Shown: positions 54,618-63,640, numbered from the stretch's first letter. The stretch is 64,000 nucleotides of DNA from Pseudomonas sp. LS1212 (GCF_024741815.1 NZ_CP102951.1:2247001-2311000), one strand, 5' to 3'. Program-made: numbers and translations. Notes: a model not told the origin generated them from the letters alone.

Positions 54618-56153
54618 ATGACTTCGCTTTCCAATCTCGACCAACTAAACCCTGACCAACTGCGCGCGCTGGCCGCGCAGTTGATGCAGCGCGTCGAGAC
54701 GATGGACAAGCAAATCCATCGTCACCAAACGGTTATCGAGAAACTGACCCACGAGATCGCGCAGCTCAAACGCTTCAAATTTGCCAAGCGCAGCGAGCAA
54801 TTAAGCCCGGATCAAGCCAGCCTGCTCGATGACCTGATCGACACTGACATCGCAGCCATCGAAGCCGAGCTTGCAGCTCTGCAACCGGCTCCCGTGCCGA
54901 CCGAGGCTCGTCAAAAGCCCAAGCGTACGGCTTTGCCGCCGCAGTTTCCGCGCACCCTGATCCATCACGAACCGGACAACACGCAGTGCACCTGCGGCTG
55001 CGCCCTCAAGCGCATCGGCGAGGATGTCAGCGAGAAACTCGACTACACGCCGGGCGTGTTCACCGTCGAACGCCATATCCGTGGCAAGTGGGTCTGCGAT
55101 CAGTGCGAAACCCTGATCCAGGCCCCGGTTCCGGCGCAGGTGATCGACAAGGGCATCCCGACAGCAGGCCTGCTGGCCCAGGTGATGATCGCCAAGTACG
55201 GTGATCATTTGCCGCTGTATCGTCAAGAAAAGATCTTTGCCCGGGCTGGCCTGGCCATCCCGCGCTCAACCCTGGCGCAGTGGGTCGGCACCTGCGGTGT
55301 GCAGTTGCAACCGCTGGTTGATGCGTTGCGCGAGGTGGTGCTTGGACACAACGTGGTGCACGCTGACGAAACGCCGGTACAGATGCTCACGCCGGGCGCG
55401 AAGAAAACTCACCGCGCCTATGTCTGGGCCTACGCTACCAGCTCGTTTGCCGACGTAAAGGCGGTTGTTTACGACTTCAGCCCCAGCCGCTCGGGTGAAC
55501 ATGCCCGCGCTTTCCTGCAAGACTGGAAGGGCCAACTGGTTTGCGACGATTTTGGTGGCTACAAGGCCAGCTTTGCACTCGGCGTCACCGAGATCGGCTG
55601 TATGGCTCATGCCCGGCGCAAGTTCTTCGAGCTGCACGTCACGAACAAAAGCCAGCTTGCCGAACAGGCCTTGCGCTACATCCAGGTGCTATACGAAATA
55701 GAGCATGAAGTCCGCGACCTCGCACCTGACGCTCGACGACGGATACGCCAGGAAAAAGCCGCGCCAGCGATGGATGCGTTGCATGCCTGGATGACCGCCC
55801 AGCGCCAGCTTGTGCACGATGGGGTGGCTATCGCCAAGGCTCTGGATTACAGCCTCAAGCGCTGGGCGGCGTTGTCACGCTATCTCGATGACGGCGCGGT
55901 ACCCATAGATAACAACCACGCCGAGCAGCAGATAAGGCCGTGGGCGCTGGGTCGCAAGAACTGGCTCTTTGCCGGGTCGTTGCGCAGCGGCAAACGTGCG
56001 GCGGCACTGATGAGCCTGATCCAGTCGGCCAAGCTCAACGGGCATGATCCGTACGAATACTTGAAGAACGTACTGGCGCGGCTGCCGACGCAGCGGGCGA
56101 GCCAGATCGCCGAGCTGTTGCCACATAATTGGATGCCGTTACGCAACCTGTAA
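54618..56153 (+). CDS. tnpC: IS66-family transposase TnpC
   Basis: A 511-aa IS66 DDE transposase. An N-terminal leucine-rich helix and coil (LRALAAQLMQRVETMDKQIH) precede the zinc-finger CTCGCALKRIGEDVSEKLDYTPG...CDQC. The catalytic core has NVVHADETPVQML (Asp), LVCDDFGGYKASF (Asp), [13 protein letters not shown], and IDNNHAEQQIRPWALGRKNWLFAGS (Glu). An alternative ATG lies at 54573. Full length. Confidence 0.94.
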   Translation: MTSLSNLDQLNPDQLRALAAQLMQRVETMDKQIHRHQTVIEKLTHEIAQLKRFKFAKRSEQLSPDQASLLDDLIDTDIAAIEAELAALQPAPVPTEARQKPKRTALPPQFPRTLIHHEPDNTQCTCGCALKRIGEDVSEKLDYTPGVFTVERHIRGKWVCDQCETLIQAPVPAQVIDKGIPTAGLLAQVMIAKYGDHLPLYRQEKIFARAGLAIPRSTLAQWVGTCGVQLQPLVDALREVVLGHNVVHADETPVQMLTPGAKKTHRAYVWAYATSSFADVKAVVYDFSPSRSGEHARAFLQDWKGQLVCDDFGGYKASFALGVTEIGCMAHARRKFFELHVTNKSQLAEQALRYIQVLYEIEHEVRDLAPDARRRIRQEKAAPAMDALHAWMTAQRQLVHDGVAIAKALDYSLKRWAALSRYLDDGAVPIDNNHAEQQIRPWALGRKNWLFAGSLRSGKRAAALMSLIQSAKLNGHDPYEYLKNVLARLPTQRASQIAELLPHNWMPLRNL

Positions 56154-56183
56154 TGCCCATTCGCTTACATACATCTGATCAAT

Positions 56184-56413
56184 TAATTTTCGTAGCGCTT
56201 CTTTCTCTGGCTATATTTCTATTTGACTCCAACACAGTGGTATGGCTTTTTTTCTTTCTTTGCGCAGGTGCATACGGGAATTGGCGTCTAAGGCAGAATC
56301 TGCGAATTCATTTAAAGCGCTACTACTTTCGCGAAGCGCGCGAGTACATTCGAGAGATAGAATGTTACAGCCCTCGCCCTAAACGCCCGACCAAGCTGAA
56401 AGCGCCACAATAG
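56184..56413 (+). CDS. Hypothetical membrane protein, 5' end abutting IS66
   Basis: The protein has two adjacent hydrophobic segments (LIFVALLSLAIFLF and VVWLFFFLCAGAY) then a basic soluble tail (RLRQNLRIHLKRYYFREAREY, ending KRPTKLKAPQ). The frame is open back into the last bases of the IS66 element, where ATG 56153 could serve as a start, so the native start was probably lost to the insertion. Coordinates begin after the IS. No family recognised; holin- or phage-accessory-like size. Confidence 0.45.
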
Positions 56414-56560
56414 GAAAAAGGCGCTTTGGGTCGTGTGCGCCGGTCACACCGATCCTGATTCCCCATGGCTCAACAGTCTGTGCGCATGCGCTACACTCAA
56501 CAAGCGCCGATTTGATCCTGATTGCAGGGCGCTAATACTGCTAAGTGCGGAACCGTCACC

Positions 56561-56782
56561 ATGCACCTCTATGTCGAGATCGACCTGTCAGGCTACATCC
56601 ATCCGGCAATCGACCTCCACACCGGCCAAATCGTCGAACTACCAAAATCGTTTCAGTCAAGGGCACTGGCGGTTGCTGAATGGGTTCAGTTAGAACTGGA
56701 CTTCAAGGGCGATGCTACGCGAAATCTGCCGCAGCAACCCCCTGCGACTCAGCCGGATTTCACCCAAGATCGCGCTTGGTAA
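56561..56782 (+). CDS. Small hypothetical protein
   Basis: A 73-aa protein, start MHLYVEIDLSGYIHPAI at ATG 56561. Aromatic- and charge-balanced; the C-terminus is Gln/Pro-rich. It converges with the minus-strand phage-like block and overlaps its last gene by 23 bases. It resembles small phage accessory proteins, but no family is recognised. Confidence 0.45.
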   Translation: MHLYVEIDLSGYIHPAIDLHTGQIVELPKSFQSRALAVAEWVQLELDFKGDATRNLPQQPPATQPDFTQDRAW

Positions 56783-56969
56783 TCACCACAGGGGGGTGCT
56801 GCCTGGTGCCCTGCTCATCGGCACTACCGGGATAAGTGCTGAGGCTACACTCCAGCGTGTTCCGGCATAGCAGCCATGCCGCGTACTGGTCGGCGTAAGA
56901 GTACGGACTGGTTTCGTCGAACACGAAGCCAGGATCAGTCACAGGTAAAAAGCCGCCAATCTGCATCAC
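56760..56969 (-). CDS. Phage-like small hypothetical protein
   Basis: A 69-aa protein (GFLPVTDPGFVFDETSPYSYADQYAAWLL) whose ATG overlaps the stop of the preceding gene (ATGA). Tight coupling supports it as real and as the last gene of the block. Function unknown. Confidence 0.55.
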   Translation of the reverse strand: MMQIGGFLPVTDPGFVFDETSPYSYADQYAAWLLCRNTLECSLSTYPGSADEQGTRQHPPVVITKRDLG

Positions 56970-57355
56970 AGCAGTTCATCCTTGCGGGCTTCGAGTTGCT
57001 GCTGCGCATGCAGGCCCTTGTTCAGTGCGAACGCAACCCTGCTCGCGATTTCGATATCGGTCATGTGGTTGATGTTGACCTGAGTGTTGAATACCGCGTC
57101 AGGATCATCTTTTTGTGGTGCTGGAAATAACCGACTTAACGCTTGTGCGATAAATGCACCGGGCTGATCCTTGGCGAATTTTAGCAGCCAGTTTACCCCG
57201 CCCAAGGCTTCGTAAACGCTTAAGATATCGCCGGCCATTTTATTGGTGATTAGCTGGCGCTCATTTTTATCCAAGGATTTAGCGACACGACCACCAGTTT
57301 TGACACAACCTTTAGGACGGCCTCTCGGTTTGCCGGTTGGAGTGCGGGCGGTCAT
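56966..57355 (-). CDS. Phage-like hypothetical protein with basic N-terminus
   Basis: A 129-aa protein beginning MTARTPTGKPRGRPKGCVKTGGR, a GRPKG-type basic tail common in phage DNA-packaging neighbourhood proteins, followed by VYEALGGVNWLLKFAKDQPGAFIAQALSRLFP. It resembles small proteins found before phage terminase genes, though no terminase is present here. It starts one base after the upstream stop. Moderate confidence in phage origin, none in exact function. Confidence 0.6.
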   Translation of the reverse strand: MTARTPTGKPRGRPKGCVKTGGRVAKSLDKNERQLITNKMAGDILSVYEALGGVNWLLKFAKDQPGAFIAQALSRLFPAPQKDDPDAVFNTQVNINHMTDIEIASRVAFALNKGLHAQQQLEARKDELL

Positions 57356-57356
57356 G

Positions 57357-57536
57357 TCAGACCTCATCATCCAGCGCTACAGTGACCGTACAGAAGCCGT
57401 CGTGGTCATATTCGAAGTGGGCAGTACCAGGCCGTAGCGGCTGCACCGGTTCTTGCTCTTCCAGCCAAGCGTTGAGGGCTTCGACCAGGATACGGGCCTC
57501 GGCCTGCAAGTTCGTAGAAAACGTCAACGTTGCCAT
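57357..57536 (-). CDS. Phage-like 59-aa hypothetical protein
   Basis: A short gene starting MATLTFSTNLQAEARILVEA and ending VTVALDDEV. It overlaps the upstream gene by 13 bases and stops one base before the next ATG. Acidic. The tight packing on both sides is the main evidence that it is real. Confidence 0.5.
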   Translation of the reverse strand: MATLTFSTNLQAEARILVEALNAWLEEQEPVQPLRPGTAHFEYDHDGFCTVTVALDDEV

Positions 57537-58021
57537 TGCTCGATACCTCGGTTCAAAGGCGCTGGTGGTACACCGGGGGTCGGTGGCGCGATATCGCTGG
57601 GAATGATTCGAACGATCAAGCCTTCGTGATTTCGCTGCACATTGAATACCGTGTTGCCGACAAACATTTGATTGATGCGGCCAAGCTGATCGCGCCCAAA
57701 AGTGAACTCCATGGGCTTCGGCAGTGGTGTCTTTGGAGTCGGCGGGATCTGCTCGTAACTCATGTACGTCGGCTTTGTGTTGAAATCCGGCGGCGGCTGC
57801 TTTTCCAGTTCTTCCTTGACACGATCTTCCACCGCCGATTGGATCAGTTGCTCGATAGCTGCACCCAAGCCGGCAACGTCCAGCGTCTCGGGCACCGGCT
57901 CTTTTTTCTGGCGATCCAGTTGTCGCGCGATCCGCTCCATGCCGGGAGACATTGGCGGATATTCCTGTTTCGGCGCCAAGCCCAGTTGTCGCTCCAGAAT
58001 TTTCAGTCGTGGACTAGTCAT
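57524..58021 (-). CDS. Phage-like hypothetical protein
   Basis: A 165-aa protein from MTSPRLKILERQLGLAPKQ, overlapping the upstream stop by four bases (ATGA). A charged helical first half (MERIARQLDRQKKEPVPETL, SAVEDRVKEELEKQ) is followed by a Pro-rich linker and a C-terminal segment with beta character (FTFGRDQLGRINQMFVGNTVFNV) ending in Pro-rich turns. Could be a small phage structural or scaffold protein. No family recognised. Confidence 0.6.
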   Translation of the reverse strand: MTSPRLKILERQLGLAPKQEYPPMSPGMERIARQLDRQKKEPVPETLDVAGLGAAIEQLIQSAVEDRVKEELEKQPPPDFNTKPTYMSYEQIPPTPKTPLPKPMEFTFGRDQLGRINQMFVGNTVFNVQRNHEGLIVRIIPSDIAPPTPGVPPAPLNRGIEQWQR

Positions 58022-58218
58022 TTCAGTAACAGCCGTGCTTGCGCGATCAGGTTTTGGGCTTTCAGTTGTTGCCCGCCATGCCAACTGGCCAAGGACAATA
58101 AGTCTTCGAGCTTGGCAATCAGTTCGGCAGTGCCCACTACGTGGGCGGCCGCCGCGAGTGCGTCCCTGATTTCCAGCGCTTCCAAGATAAGCTCATGTGG
58201 ATTACGAATGCTGTCCAT
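58018..58218 (-). CDS. Phage-like 66-aa helical hypothetical protein
   Basis: MDSIRNPHELILEALEIRDAL onward, almost entirely helical. It begins three bases after the upstream stop and overlaps the next gene by four bases. Function unknown. Confidence 0.55.
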   Translation of the reverse strand: MDSIRNPHELILEALEIRDALAAAAHVVGTAELIAKLEDLLSLASWHGGQQLKAQNLIAQARLLLK

Positions 58219-58221
58219 TGA

Positions 58222-58602
58222 TTAACCCTCACTTAGACCTAGTTTTAGAGTACGCACAGCGGCCTGCGCAATAGCAGTTCCCGCCGTGGACTTCGACACC
58301 AACATCAATTTCTGCACACCGGAAAAGATCGCTGGATCAAACACCAACAGCCGACTGGCGCTGGTGCTAAAAACCAAGTGGTCGCCGGTCGTGGTAAACA
58401 CAGAGAGGAAGTCGGTGGAATTGTCGATGGCCGCTTTGAATCCCAATCCGCTATCCGTCCACGCGGAACTCATTGCGATAGCCGATAGGGTTAAGCCGGT
58501 CAGGTTGACTATGTCACTCTCGCCTGCGGCATTGGTGCTGATATCCACGCTACAGAACGTGCGAGTGCTGGGTCTTGGGTTGACTGGTTGTGTGACTGCC
58601 AT
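58222..58602 (-). CDS. Phage-like hypothetical protein
   Basis: A 126-aa protein (MAVTQPVNPRPSTRTF...) with AGAGG before the ATG. Beta-strand-rich, Ser/Thr-rich and with little charge, as in phage virion or decoration proteins; the middle VFTTTGDHLVFSTSASRLLVFDP suggests a beta-sandwich. First substantial gene of the block. Function unknown. Confidence 0.6.
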   Translation of the reverse strand: MAVTQPVNPRPSTRTFCSVDISTNAAGESDIVNLTGLTLSAIAMSSAWTDSGLGFKAAIDNSTDFLSVFTTTGDHLVFSTSASRLLVFDPAIFSGVQKLMLVSKSTAGTAIAQAAVRTLKLGLSEG

Positions 58603-58617
58603 GATGTTTACCTCTCA

Positions 58618-58704
58618 TTAGCGTCCATCTCTTAGCGTTATCAGTTGGCGATAACGTGCCTGCAAACGCTCATCCTTGTTCCAGCGCTTACGGTCGTATT
58701 TCAT
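58618..58704 (-). CDS. Possible 28-aa phage-like peptide
   Basis: MKYDRKRWNKDERLQARYRQ onward, ending ITLRDGR. Its ATG overlaps the stop of an 18-codon frame (58760-58704, MATRVQETNRFEAVDKSG), which has GGAG upstream. The chain of couplings into 58602 makes both candidate micro-genes, but they may be chance. Confidence 0.3.
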   Translation of the reverse strand: MKYDRKRWNKDERLQARYRQLITLRDGR

Positions 58705-58870
58705 CACCCAGATTTGTCTACTGCTTCGAAGCGATTGGTTTCTTGAACGCGAGTAGCCATTCCACTGATCTCCATATCGGCTGACGACTTTAAACGATAG
58801 AAGTGCGTGACCACTGCGCTACTGAGCGGGCTTTTTTATTCCTTGACCCCCTTGGCGGGAGGATCTGAAA

Positions 58871-59000
58871 TGCCCACGATGCCAGAAAACCAGACACCTG
58901 GCTGATCGTGCTCGCGTGGCTGGAGCAGCACGCCCCGACAATCTATGTCAGCGCCTTGTCGTTCGTCGTGGGTGCCTTGCGGAGGCACCCGCCGCTGAGG
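58871..59000 (+). pseudogene. Frameshifted phage holin remnant
   Basis: GGGAGGATC precedes an ATG at 58871. The start MPTMPEN is followed, one frame later, by TWLIVLAWLEQHAPTIYVSALSFVVGALRRHP, the single-membrane-segment pattern of lambda-type phage holins (W...LAWLxQHxPxIYxxxLSFxxALLR). The frame is broken at about 58890 and the C-terminal half is missing. It supports a former prophage here. Confidence 0.55.
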
Positions 59001-59040
59001 TCTGTTATAAAATTTCAGGTTGAAGGGCGCGAAGGGCTAT

Positions 59041-60621
59041 ATGCTTGTGCATTTTTTATGCTGCCGATGCCGACTCGTGCCAACTGACTCTCCCGTACCG
59101 ACAGTGACTGAACTGAGCGAATTAAAGCTCAGGGTTCGCCATGCGCTTTTTTTTATCGTTGCCGCATCCTTGTCGTTGGTGGCAGTAGCCATCCTGGGGA
59201 GCTGGAACTCAAGGCAATATCAATTGCATGATAAAGAAGTAGCGATGTCGAATCTTGCTCGAACGTTGGCCTCCCAAACTGAGGCTACGATCAAGCAGGC
59301 GGATACCGTTCTTTTTGGATTGGTAGAAAGGCTGGAAACGGATGGCATGAACGGTTCCCGGCTCGAGAAAGTGGAGCGACTACTTAAAGTTCAGAACAAT
59401 GAATTGCCACAATTACACGGTATTTTCATCCTCGACGAAAAAGGTCGCTGGCTGGTAAATTCCCGCGGACTATCACCGCCTCGCGTCAATAACCTCGATC
59501 GCAAATACTTTATCTACCACCGTGACCATCCTGACCGTGGGCCTTACATAGGGCATCCGATACGCAGCCGTTCAACGGGGGATTGGATCATGACCGTATC
59601 GCGACGGATCAATCATCCCGATGGAAGTTTCGCCGGCGTAGTAGTAGCCACCCTCTACCTCAAGCATTTTCTCCTGCTATACAACAGTATTGATGTAGGC
59701 CGTAACGGAGTCATCAACCTGCTGACGGCAGATGCCAAGATTGTGGTGCGCCGCCCTTTCAGTGAAGCCGATATCGACAGCAGCCTCGCTAAAGCCCCAT
59801 TATTCACTCAACTGTTGCCCAGCGCTCCTTTTGGTACGGCAATCGTCAGATCGCATGTTGACGGTGTAGAGCGCGTTATAGGTTATCGGCGGGTAAATGG
59901 CTACCCCTTGGTCATTTTTGTCGCACTCGAGAAGGACGAGGTTCTATCCAGTTGGCGTAATGAATCGCTACTCAGCGCGGCACTCGTGTCTTTGCTATTA
60001 GCGATTGTAGGGGGTCTAGGCTATCGCCTTGTTTATCTAATGAAGCACCAGATGTATGTGCATCGTGAGCTGCATAATACGCAAGGCCAACTTATCGAGG
60101 CGAATCGAACTCTTGAGTTGATGGCCCTGGAGGATGCGCTGACAGGCCTTGCGAATCGGCGCGGGCTCGATAATTTTATAAAGTCAGAAATGGCCCGAGC
60201 AAGGCGCTATCAGCATGTTGTTTCTTTGCTTATGATCGATGTCGATTATTTTAAGCGCTACAATGATCATTACGGTCACCCCAAAGGAGATGAGTGCCTG
60301 CGGGTTCTCGGCGCAATAATCCAAAAAAACATCACGCGGCCTAACGATCTAGCCGCTCGCTATGGTGGTGAAGAATTTGCCGTGGTGCTACCAGACACGG
60401 ACTTGGCAGGTGCGTTTCTTGTGGCTGAAAAAATACGACGCGCCATACTGCAAGCTGAAATTCAGCACTGTGAAAGCCCGGAAGGGGTCATTACTGTAAG
60501 CATTGGCGTTAGTGCCTGCATACCTACATCGGAGGATTCGCCCGAAGCTTTGATAGTTGCTTCAGATGCAGCGCTCTACGCAGCGAAGGCCGGCGGCAAA
60601 AACAATAGTGTTGTCAGATAG
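59041..60621 (+). CDS. Membrane-bound diguanylate cyclase (sensor-GGDEF)
   Basis: A 526-aa enzyme that makes cyclic di-GMP from two GTP. Two membrane segments (about 34-53 and 310-333) flank a periplasmic PDC/dCache-type sensor (LPQLHGIFILDEKGRWLVNSRG, RKYFIYHRDHPDRGPYIGHPI, DWIMTVSRRI). The cytosolic GGDEF domain has the active motif GGEEF at about 442-446 and an RxxD inhibitory site (RPND) five residues before it, so it is probably active and feedback-controlled. ATG 59041 has GAAGGG upstream. No EAL domain. It is not part of the phage block and may be ordinary chromosome or cargo. Confidence 0.93.
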   Translation: MLVHFLCCRCRLVPTDSPVPTVTELSELKLRVRHALFFIVAASLSLVAVAILGSWNSRQYQLHDKEVAMSNLARTLASQTEATIKQADTVLFGLVERLETDGMNGSRLEKVERLLKVQNNELPQLHGIFILDEKGRWLVNSRGLSPPRVNNLDRKYFIYHRDHPDRGPYIGHPIRSRSTGDWIMTVSRRINHPDGSFAGVVVATLYLKHFLLLYNSIDVGRNGVINLLTADAKIVVRRPFSEADIDSSLAKAPLFTQLLPSAPFGTAIVRSHVDGVERVIGYRRVNGYPLVIFVALEKDEVLSSWRNESLLSAALVSLLLAIVGGLGYRLVYLMKHQMYVHRELHNTQGQLIEANRTLELMALEDALTGLANRRGLDNFIKSEMARARRYQHVVSLLMIDVDYFKRYNDHYGHPKGDECLRVLGAIIQKNITRPNDLAARYGGEEFAVVLPDTDLAGAFLVAEKIRRAILQAEIQHCESPEGVITVSIGVSACIPTSEDSPEALIVASDAALYAAKAGGKNNSVVR

Positions 60622-60861
60622 CGGTTCCTTTTTTTATCCGCGTTGCTGTCATTTTTCAAGCGCCAAATATTCGCACTCTTTGGATCGGCCGAGAAGCGAT
60701 TAGCCTTAGAACAATTCATTCATACGCATCATTACAAACTCAGCCATAAATAACAAAGTGCCCAATCAGACCAGGCGGCGAGGAGAACTACTGCCCGACA
60801 AAAGACAAAAAATTGACAACAAAAAACAGTCACATTCTCCCTGCTAAGTCGGTGATACATC

Positions 60862-60915
60862 ATGATCAAGATCATGGCCTACGTTTTAATAGGAGTTGTA
60901 ACTGCAGGATGCAAC
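60862..60915 (+). pseudogene. 5' part of a trypsin-like lipoprotein gene, split by IS66
   Basis: MIKIMAYVLIGVVTAGCN: a short signal with lipobox VTAGC ending exactly at the IS66 left terminus. The target duplication GATGCAAC (60908-60915) is the last codons. Joined in frame to 62976 it continues CN-GIVKPDF into the protease-like segment at 62968-63578. Confidence 0.8.
60908..60915. repeat. Left target duplication of second IS66 element (GATGCAAC)
   Basis: GATGCAAC occurs directly before the left terminus and again at 62968-62975 after the right terminus, the 8-bp duplication expected for IS66. Confidence 0.92.
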
Positions 60916-60999
60916 GTAACCGCTCCATGAACTACACATTCAAAGCGTTCCCCTGACGCCGGATGCTGTGCTCCCGTTTTTCTCTGGAGCCCGCCCGCC

Positions 61000-61359
61000 A
61001 TGATGCGACCCGACGCCAAAGTCGAAAAAGTCTATCTCTACCCCAAACCCGTGGACTTTCGAAAATCCATTGATGGCCTCGCCGCGCTGGTCGAGCTGGA
61101 TATAAAAGTGGCGGTGTTCGATCCGGTGCTGTTTGTCTTCCTCAACAAATCCCGGAACCGCGTGAAGATCTTGTACTGGGAGCGCAACGGCTTCTGCCTT
61201 TGGCTCAAGCGGCTGGAGTCCGAGCGCTTTAAAGCATCACCCGATGTCAGCGATGAGGCGATTGTGCTGACGGTTCAGGAACTCAACTGGTTACTCGACG
61301 GTTTTGATCTTTGGCGTAACCGTCCTCATCAGGTTTTGACCCCGCGCTACGTCGCTTGA
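61000..61359 (+). CDS. tnpB: IS66-family accessory protein TnpB
   Basis: A 119-aa IS66 Orf2 with the family pattern VYLYPKPVDFRKSIDGLAALVE, VFLNKSRNRVKILYWERNGFCLWLKRLE and LNWLLDGFDLW. It precedes tnpC by 18 bases. No tnpA partner is present. Confidence 0.94.
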   Translation: MMRPDAKVEKVYLYPKPVDFRKSIDGLAALVELDIKVAVFDPVLFVFLNKSRNRVKILYWERNGFCLWLKRLESERFKASPDVSDEAIVLTVQELNWLLDGFDLWRNRPHQVLTPRYVA

Positions 61360-61377
61360 CCCGGTATAATCCGGGCC

Positions 61378-62922
61378 ATGATTTCCCTACCCGACGACCT
61401 TCCTGATGATCCTGTTTTGCTCAAGCAACTGCTGCTTGAGGCACTCAGCCGCCAGGAAGAAGTGGCCCAGGCTTATCAGACTCACATCGTCGACCTGAAG
61501 GAACAGATCAAGTTGCTGCGCGACCGCTTGTTCGGGCGCAAATCCGAACAGACCGTTGAGCCCAACACGCCGCAACTGGCGCTGTTCAACGAGCCGGAAA
61601 GCGAGCCGATGCCGCTCGTTGATGACCCTGACGAAGAAGCCGTTTCGCCGACGCCGCGCCGTGGCAAACGCAAGCCGTTGTCGGCTGATCTGCCGCGTAT
61701 CGAAGTTATTCATGAACTGCCCGAACACGAACTGACCTGTGCCTGCGGTTGCCGCAAGCATGTGATCAGCGAAGACACCAGCGAACAGCTGGATATCGTG
61801 CCGATGCAGATCCGGGTCATCAAACATATCCGCAAGGTCTACGGTTGCCGTGGTTGCGAAACCGCACCGGTCACCGCCGACAAACCCGCTCAGTTGATCG
61901 AGAAGAGCATGGCCAGCCCGAGCGTGCTGGCCATGCTGCTGACCACCAAGTATGTCGACGGCTTGCCGCTGCATCGGTTTGAAACGGTGCTTAGCCGGCA
62001 TGGCATTGATATCCCGCGCCAGACCCTGGCGCGCTGGGTGATCCAGTGCAGCGAACACTTCCAGCCGTTGCTGAACTTGATGCGCGACCGATTACTGGAA
62101 AGTCCGGTGATCCACTGCGATGAAACCCGCGTCCAGGTGTTGAAAGAGCCGGATCGAGATCCGACCAGCCAATCCTGGATGTGGGTACAAGCCAGCGGCC
62201 CGCCCGATCGAAAAGTGGTGTTGTTTGATTACACCTCCAGCCGTGCGCAGGACGTGCCGTTGCGTCTGCTGGAAAGTTATCGCGGCTATGTCATGACCGA
62301 TGATTACGCCGGCTATAACGCCTTGGCGTTGCAACCGGGCGTCGAACGGTTGGCGTGCATGGCGCATGCGCGACGCAAGTTTGTGGACGCGCAAAAAGTG
62401 CAGCCCAAGGGCAAGACGGGACGTGCGGATATCGCACTGGCAATGATCAACAAACTGTACGGCATTGAGCGTGAACTTAAGGACGTCAGTGACGAACAGC
62501 GGTTTATCAGTCGCCAGGAAAAGAGCCTGCCGATCCTCGCCCAACTGAAAAGCTGGCTGGATAAAACCCATCCGCAGGTCACCGCACAAAGTGCGCTGGG
62601 CAAGGCCGTGCATTATCTGGCAAACAACTGGAGCCGACTGGAGCGCTATGTCGAGGCCGGTTATTTACCCATCGACAACAATGCGGCCGAAAGAGCAATC
62701 AAGCCGTTTGTCATCGGCCGCAAGGCTTGGCTGTTCAGCGATACGCCCAAGGGGGCCACGGCCAGTGCGCAGATCTATAGCCTGGTCGAAACCGCCAAGA
62801 TCAACGGCCAGGAACCCTATACGTGGCTACGCCACGTACTGGAGCGGTTGCCGCATGCTTCGTCGGTCGAAGACTATGAAGCCTTGCTGCCGTGGAGTTG
62901 CTCGCCAGAGATGCCACGGTAA
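61378..62922 (+). CDS. tnpC: IS66-family transposase TnpC
   Basis: A 514-aa DDE transposase. It has an N-terminal helix-coil ([17 protein letters not shown]), zinc-finger ([22 protein letters not shown]...CRGCE), [13 protein letters not shown] (Asp), [13 protein letters not shown] (Asp), [13 protein letters not shown], and [25 protein letters not shown] (Glu). Full length and likely functional. Confidence 0.95.
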   Translation: MISLPDDLPDDPVLLKQLLLEALSRQEEVAQAYQTHIVDLKEQIKLLRDRLFGRKSEQTVEPNTPQLALFNEPESEPMPLVDDPDEEAVSPTPRRGKRKPLSADLPRIEVIHELPEHELTCACGCRKHVISEDTSEQLDIVPMQIRVIKHIRKVYGCRGCETAPVTADKPAQLIEKSMASPSVLAMLLTTKYVDGLPLHRFETVLSRHGIDIPRQTLARWVIQCSEHFQPLLNLMRDRLLESPVIHCDETRVQVLKEPDRDPTSQSWMWVQASGPPDRKVVLFDYTSSRAQDVPLRLLESYRGYVMTDDYAGYNALALQPGVERLACMAHARRKFVDAQKVQPKGKTGRADIALAMINKLYGIERELKDVSDEQRFISRQEKSLPILAQLKSWLDKTHPQVTAQSALGKAVHYLANNWSRLERYVEAGYLPIDNNAAERAIKPFVIGRKAWLFSDTPKGATASAQIYSLVETAKINGQEPYTWLRHVLERLPHASSVEDYEALLPWSCSPEMPR

Positions 62923-62967
62923 ACCGTCGCCCCGTCTTGCGGTAGGTGGGGTTCATGGATCGCATAC

Positions 62968-62975
62968 GATGCAAC
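62968..62975. repeat. Right target duplication of second IS66 element (GATGCAAC)
   Basis: Exact copy of 60908-60915. Confidence 0.92.
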
Positions 62976-63578
62976 GGCATAGTAAAACCCGATTTTTCGG
63001 GAACTACTAACGATTCATACTTTATGGTCTTTTCAGGCTTTCCTTTGCCATATCTATACGTGGCCTCAGCCGTGCAATGGAACGAAGACTACGCTGTCAC
63101 CACCCGCCACACCTCATTCCTCCCCAACGTGAAATATAGCTGCAGCACAGGCTGCGACCTTGTCTTCATCCAGCACAAGGCCAACGGCCGCTATCCGTCA
63201 TGGCGCGCACCGCGTGTGGGCGAGAACATAACGGCCGTAGGGACGAGCCCGTACCTGACGACCGTCACTGGAAAGGGCAAGGTGTATCAAGCGCCTTTCG
63301 AAAATACCGATGAAGACAGCGGCGAACTCTATGCCATCCATGATGCCCCGATGATCAAGGGGATGTCGGGTGGGCCAGTCATCGCCAGTGATGGCAGTAT
63401 TGTCGGTATCAATATGGGGTTCCTCTCCACCACACTGAACGATGTGAGCTTTTACCCCGGCGTAAAGGGCGCTGAGAGGATTACCGTCTTTATCCCTTAC
63501 TCGATCATTGAGCGTGAGTGGGGGCTGTTGCAGGCAAGGCTTAACGATCCGCACGGTACGAAACATGCGGCGAAGTAG
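62976..63578 (+). pseudogene. 3' part of a trypsin-like serine protease lipoprotein, split by IS66
   Basis: About 200 codons of a chymotrypsin-fold protein. The likely triad is His in VTTRHTSFL, Asp in GCDLVFI and Ser in GMSGGPVIASDGSIVGIN, the latter an excellent S1-family serine motif. The signal/lipobox start lies at 60862, across the IS66 element. The frame remains open into the IS end from ATG 62946, but that product would lack the signal, so the gene is probably inactive. Before insertion it would have been about 218 aa, an envelope protease or protease-like protein. Confidence 0.8.
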
Positions 63579-63597
63579 CTTGTGTCTGTAATCAATC

Positions 63598-63640
63598 AAG
63601 GGCTTGCGTGAGGTTTCTCATGCAGGCCCTTGTTGTTCTT
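63598..63640 (+). terminator. Terminator after the split protease gene
   Basis: AAGGGCTTGCGTGAG and CTCATGCAGGCCCTT form an imperfect stem, followed by TGTTGTTCTTTC. It lies 20 bases after the stop codon. Confidence 0.75.

Larger units (their letters stand above)
53872..56169 (+). mobile_element. IS66-family element (tnpA, tnpB, tnpC), left end not found
   Basis: Carries the full tnpA-tnpB-tnpC set. The right terminus ends CGCTTAC at 56169, matching the IS66 consensus GTAAGCG when inverted. No corresponding GTAAGCG is present between the IS3 element and tnpA, so the left end was probably removed or interrupted by that insertion; the start given here is that of tnpA. The right end abuts a gene that appears 5'-truncated (56184-56413). 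Confidence 0.85.
60916..62967 (+). mobile_element. IS66-family element with tnpB and tnpC only
   Basis: A 2052-bp element with inverted ends GTAACCGCTCCATGAAC and GTTCATGGATCGCATAC, flanked by 8-bp GATGCAAC duplications. It contains tnpB and tnpC but no tnpA; only 84 bases precede tnpB. It is different from the IS66 element at 53872. It interrupts a lipoprotein protease gene. Confidence 0.93.
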
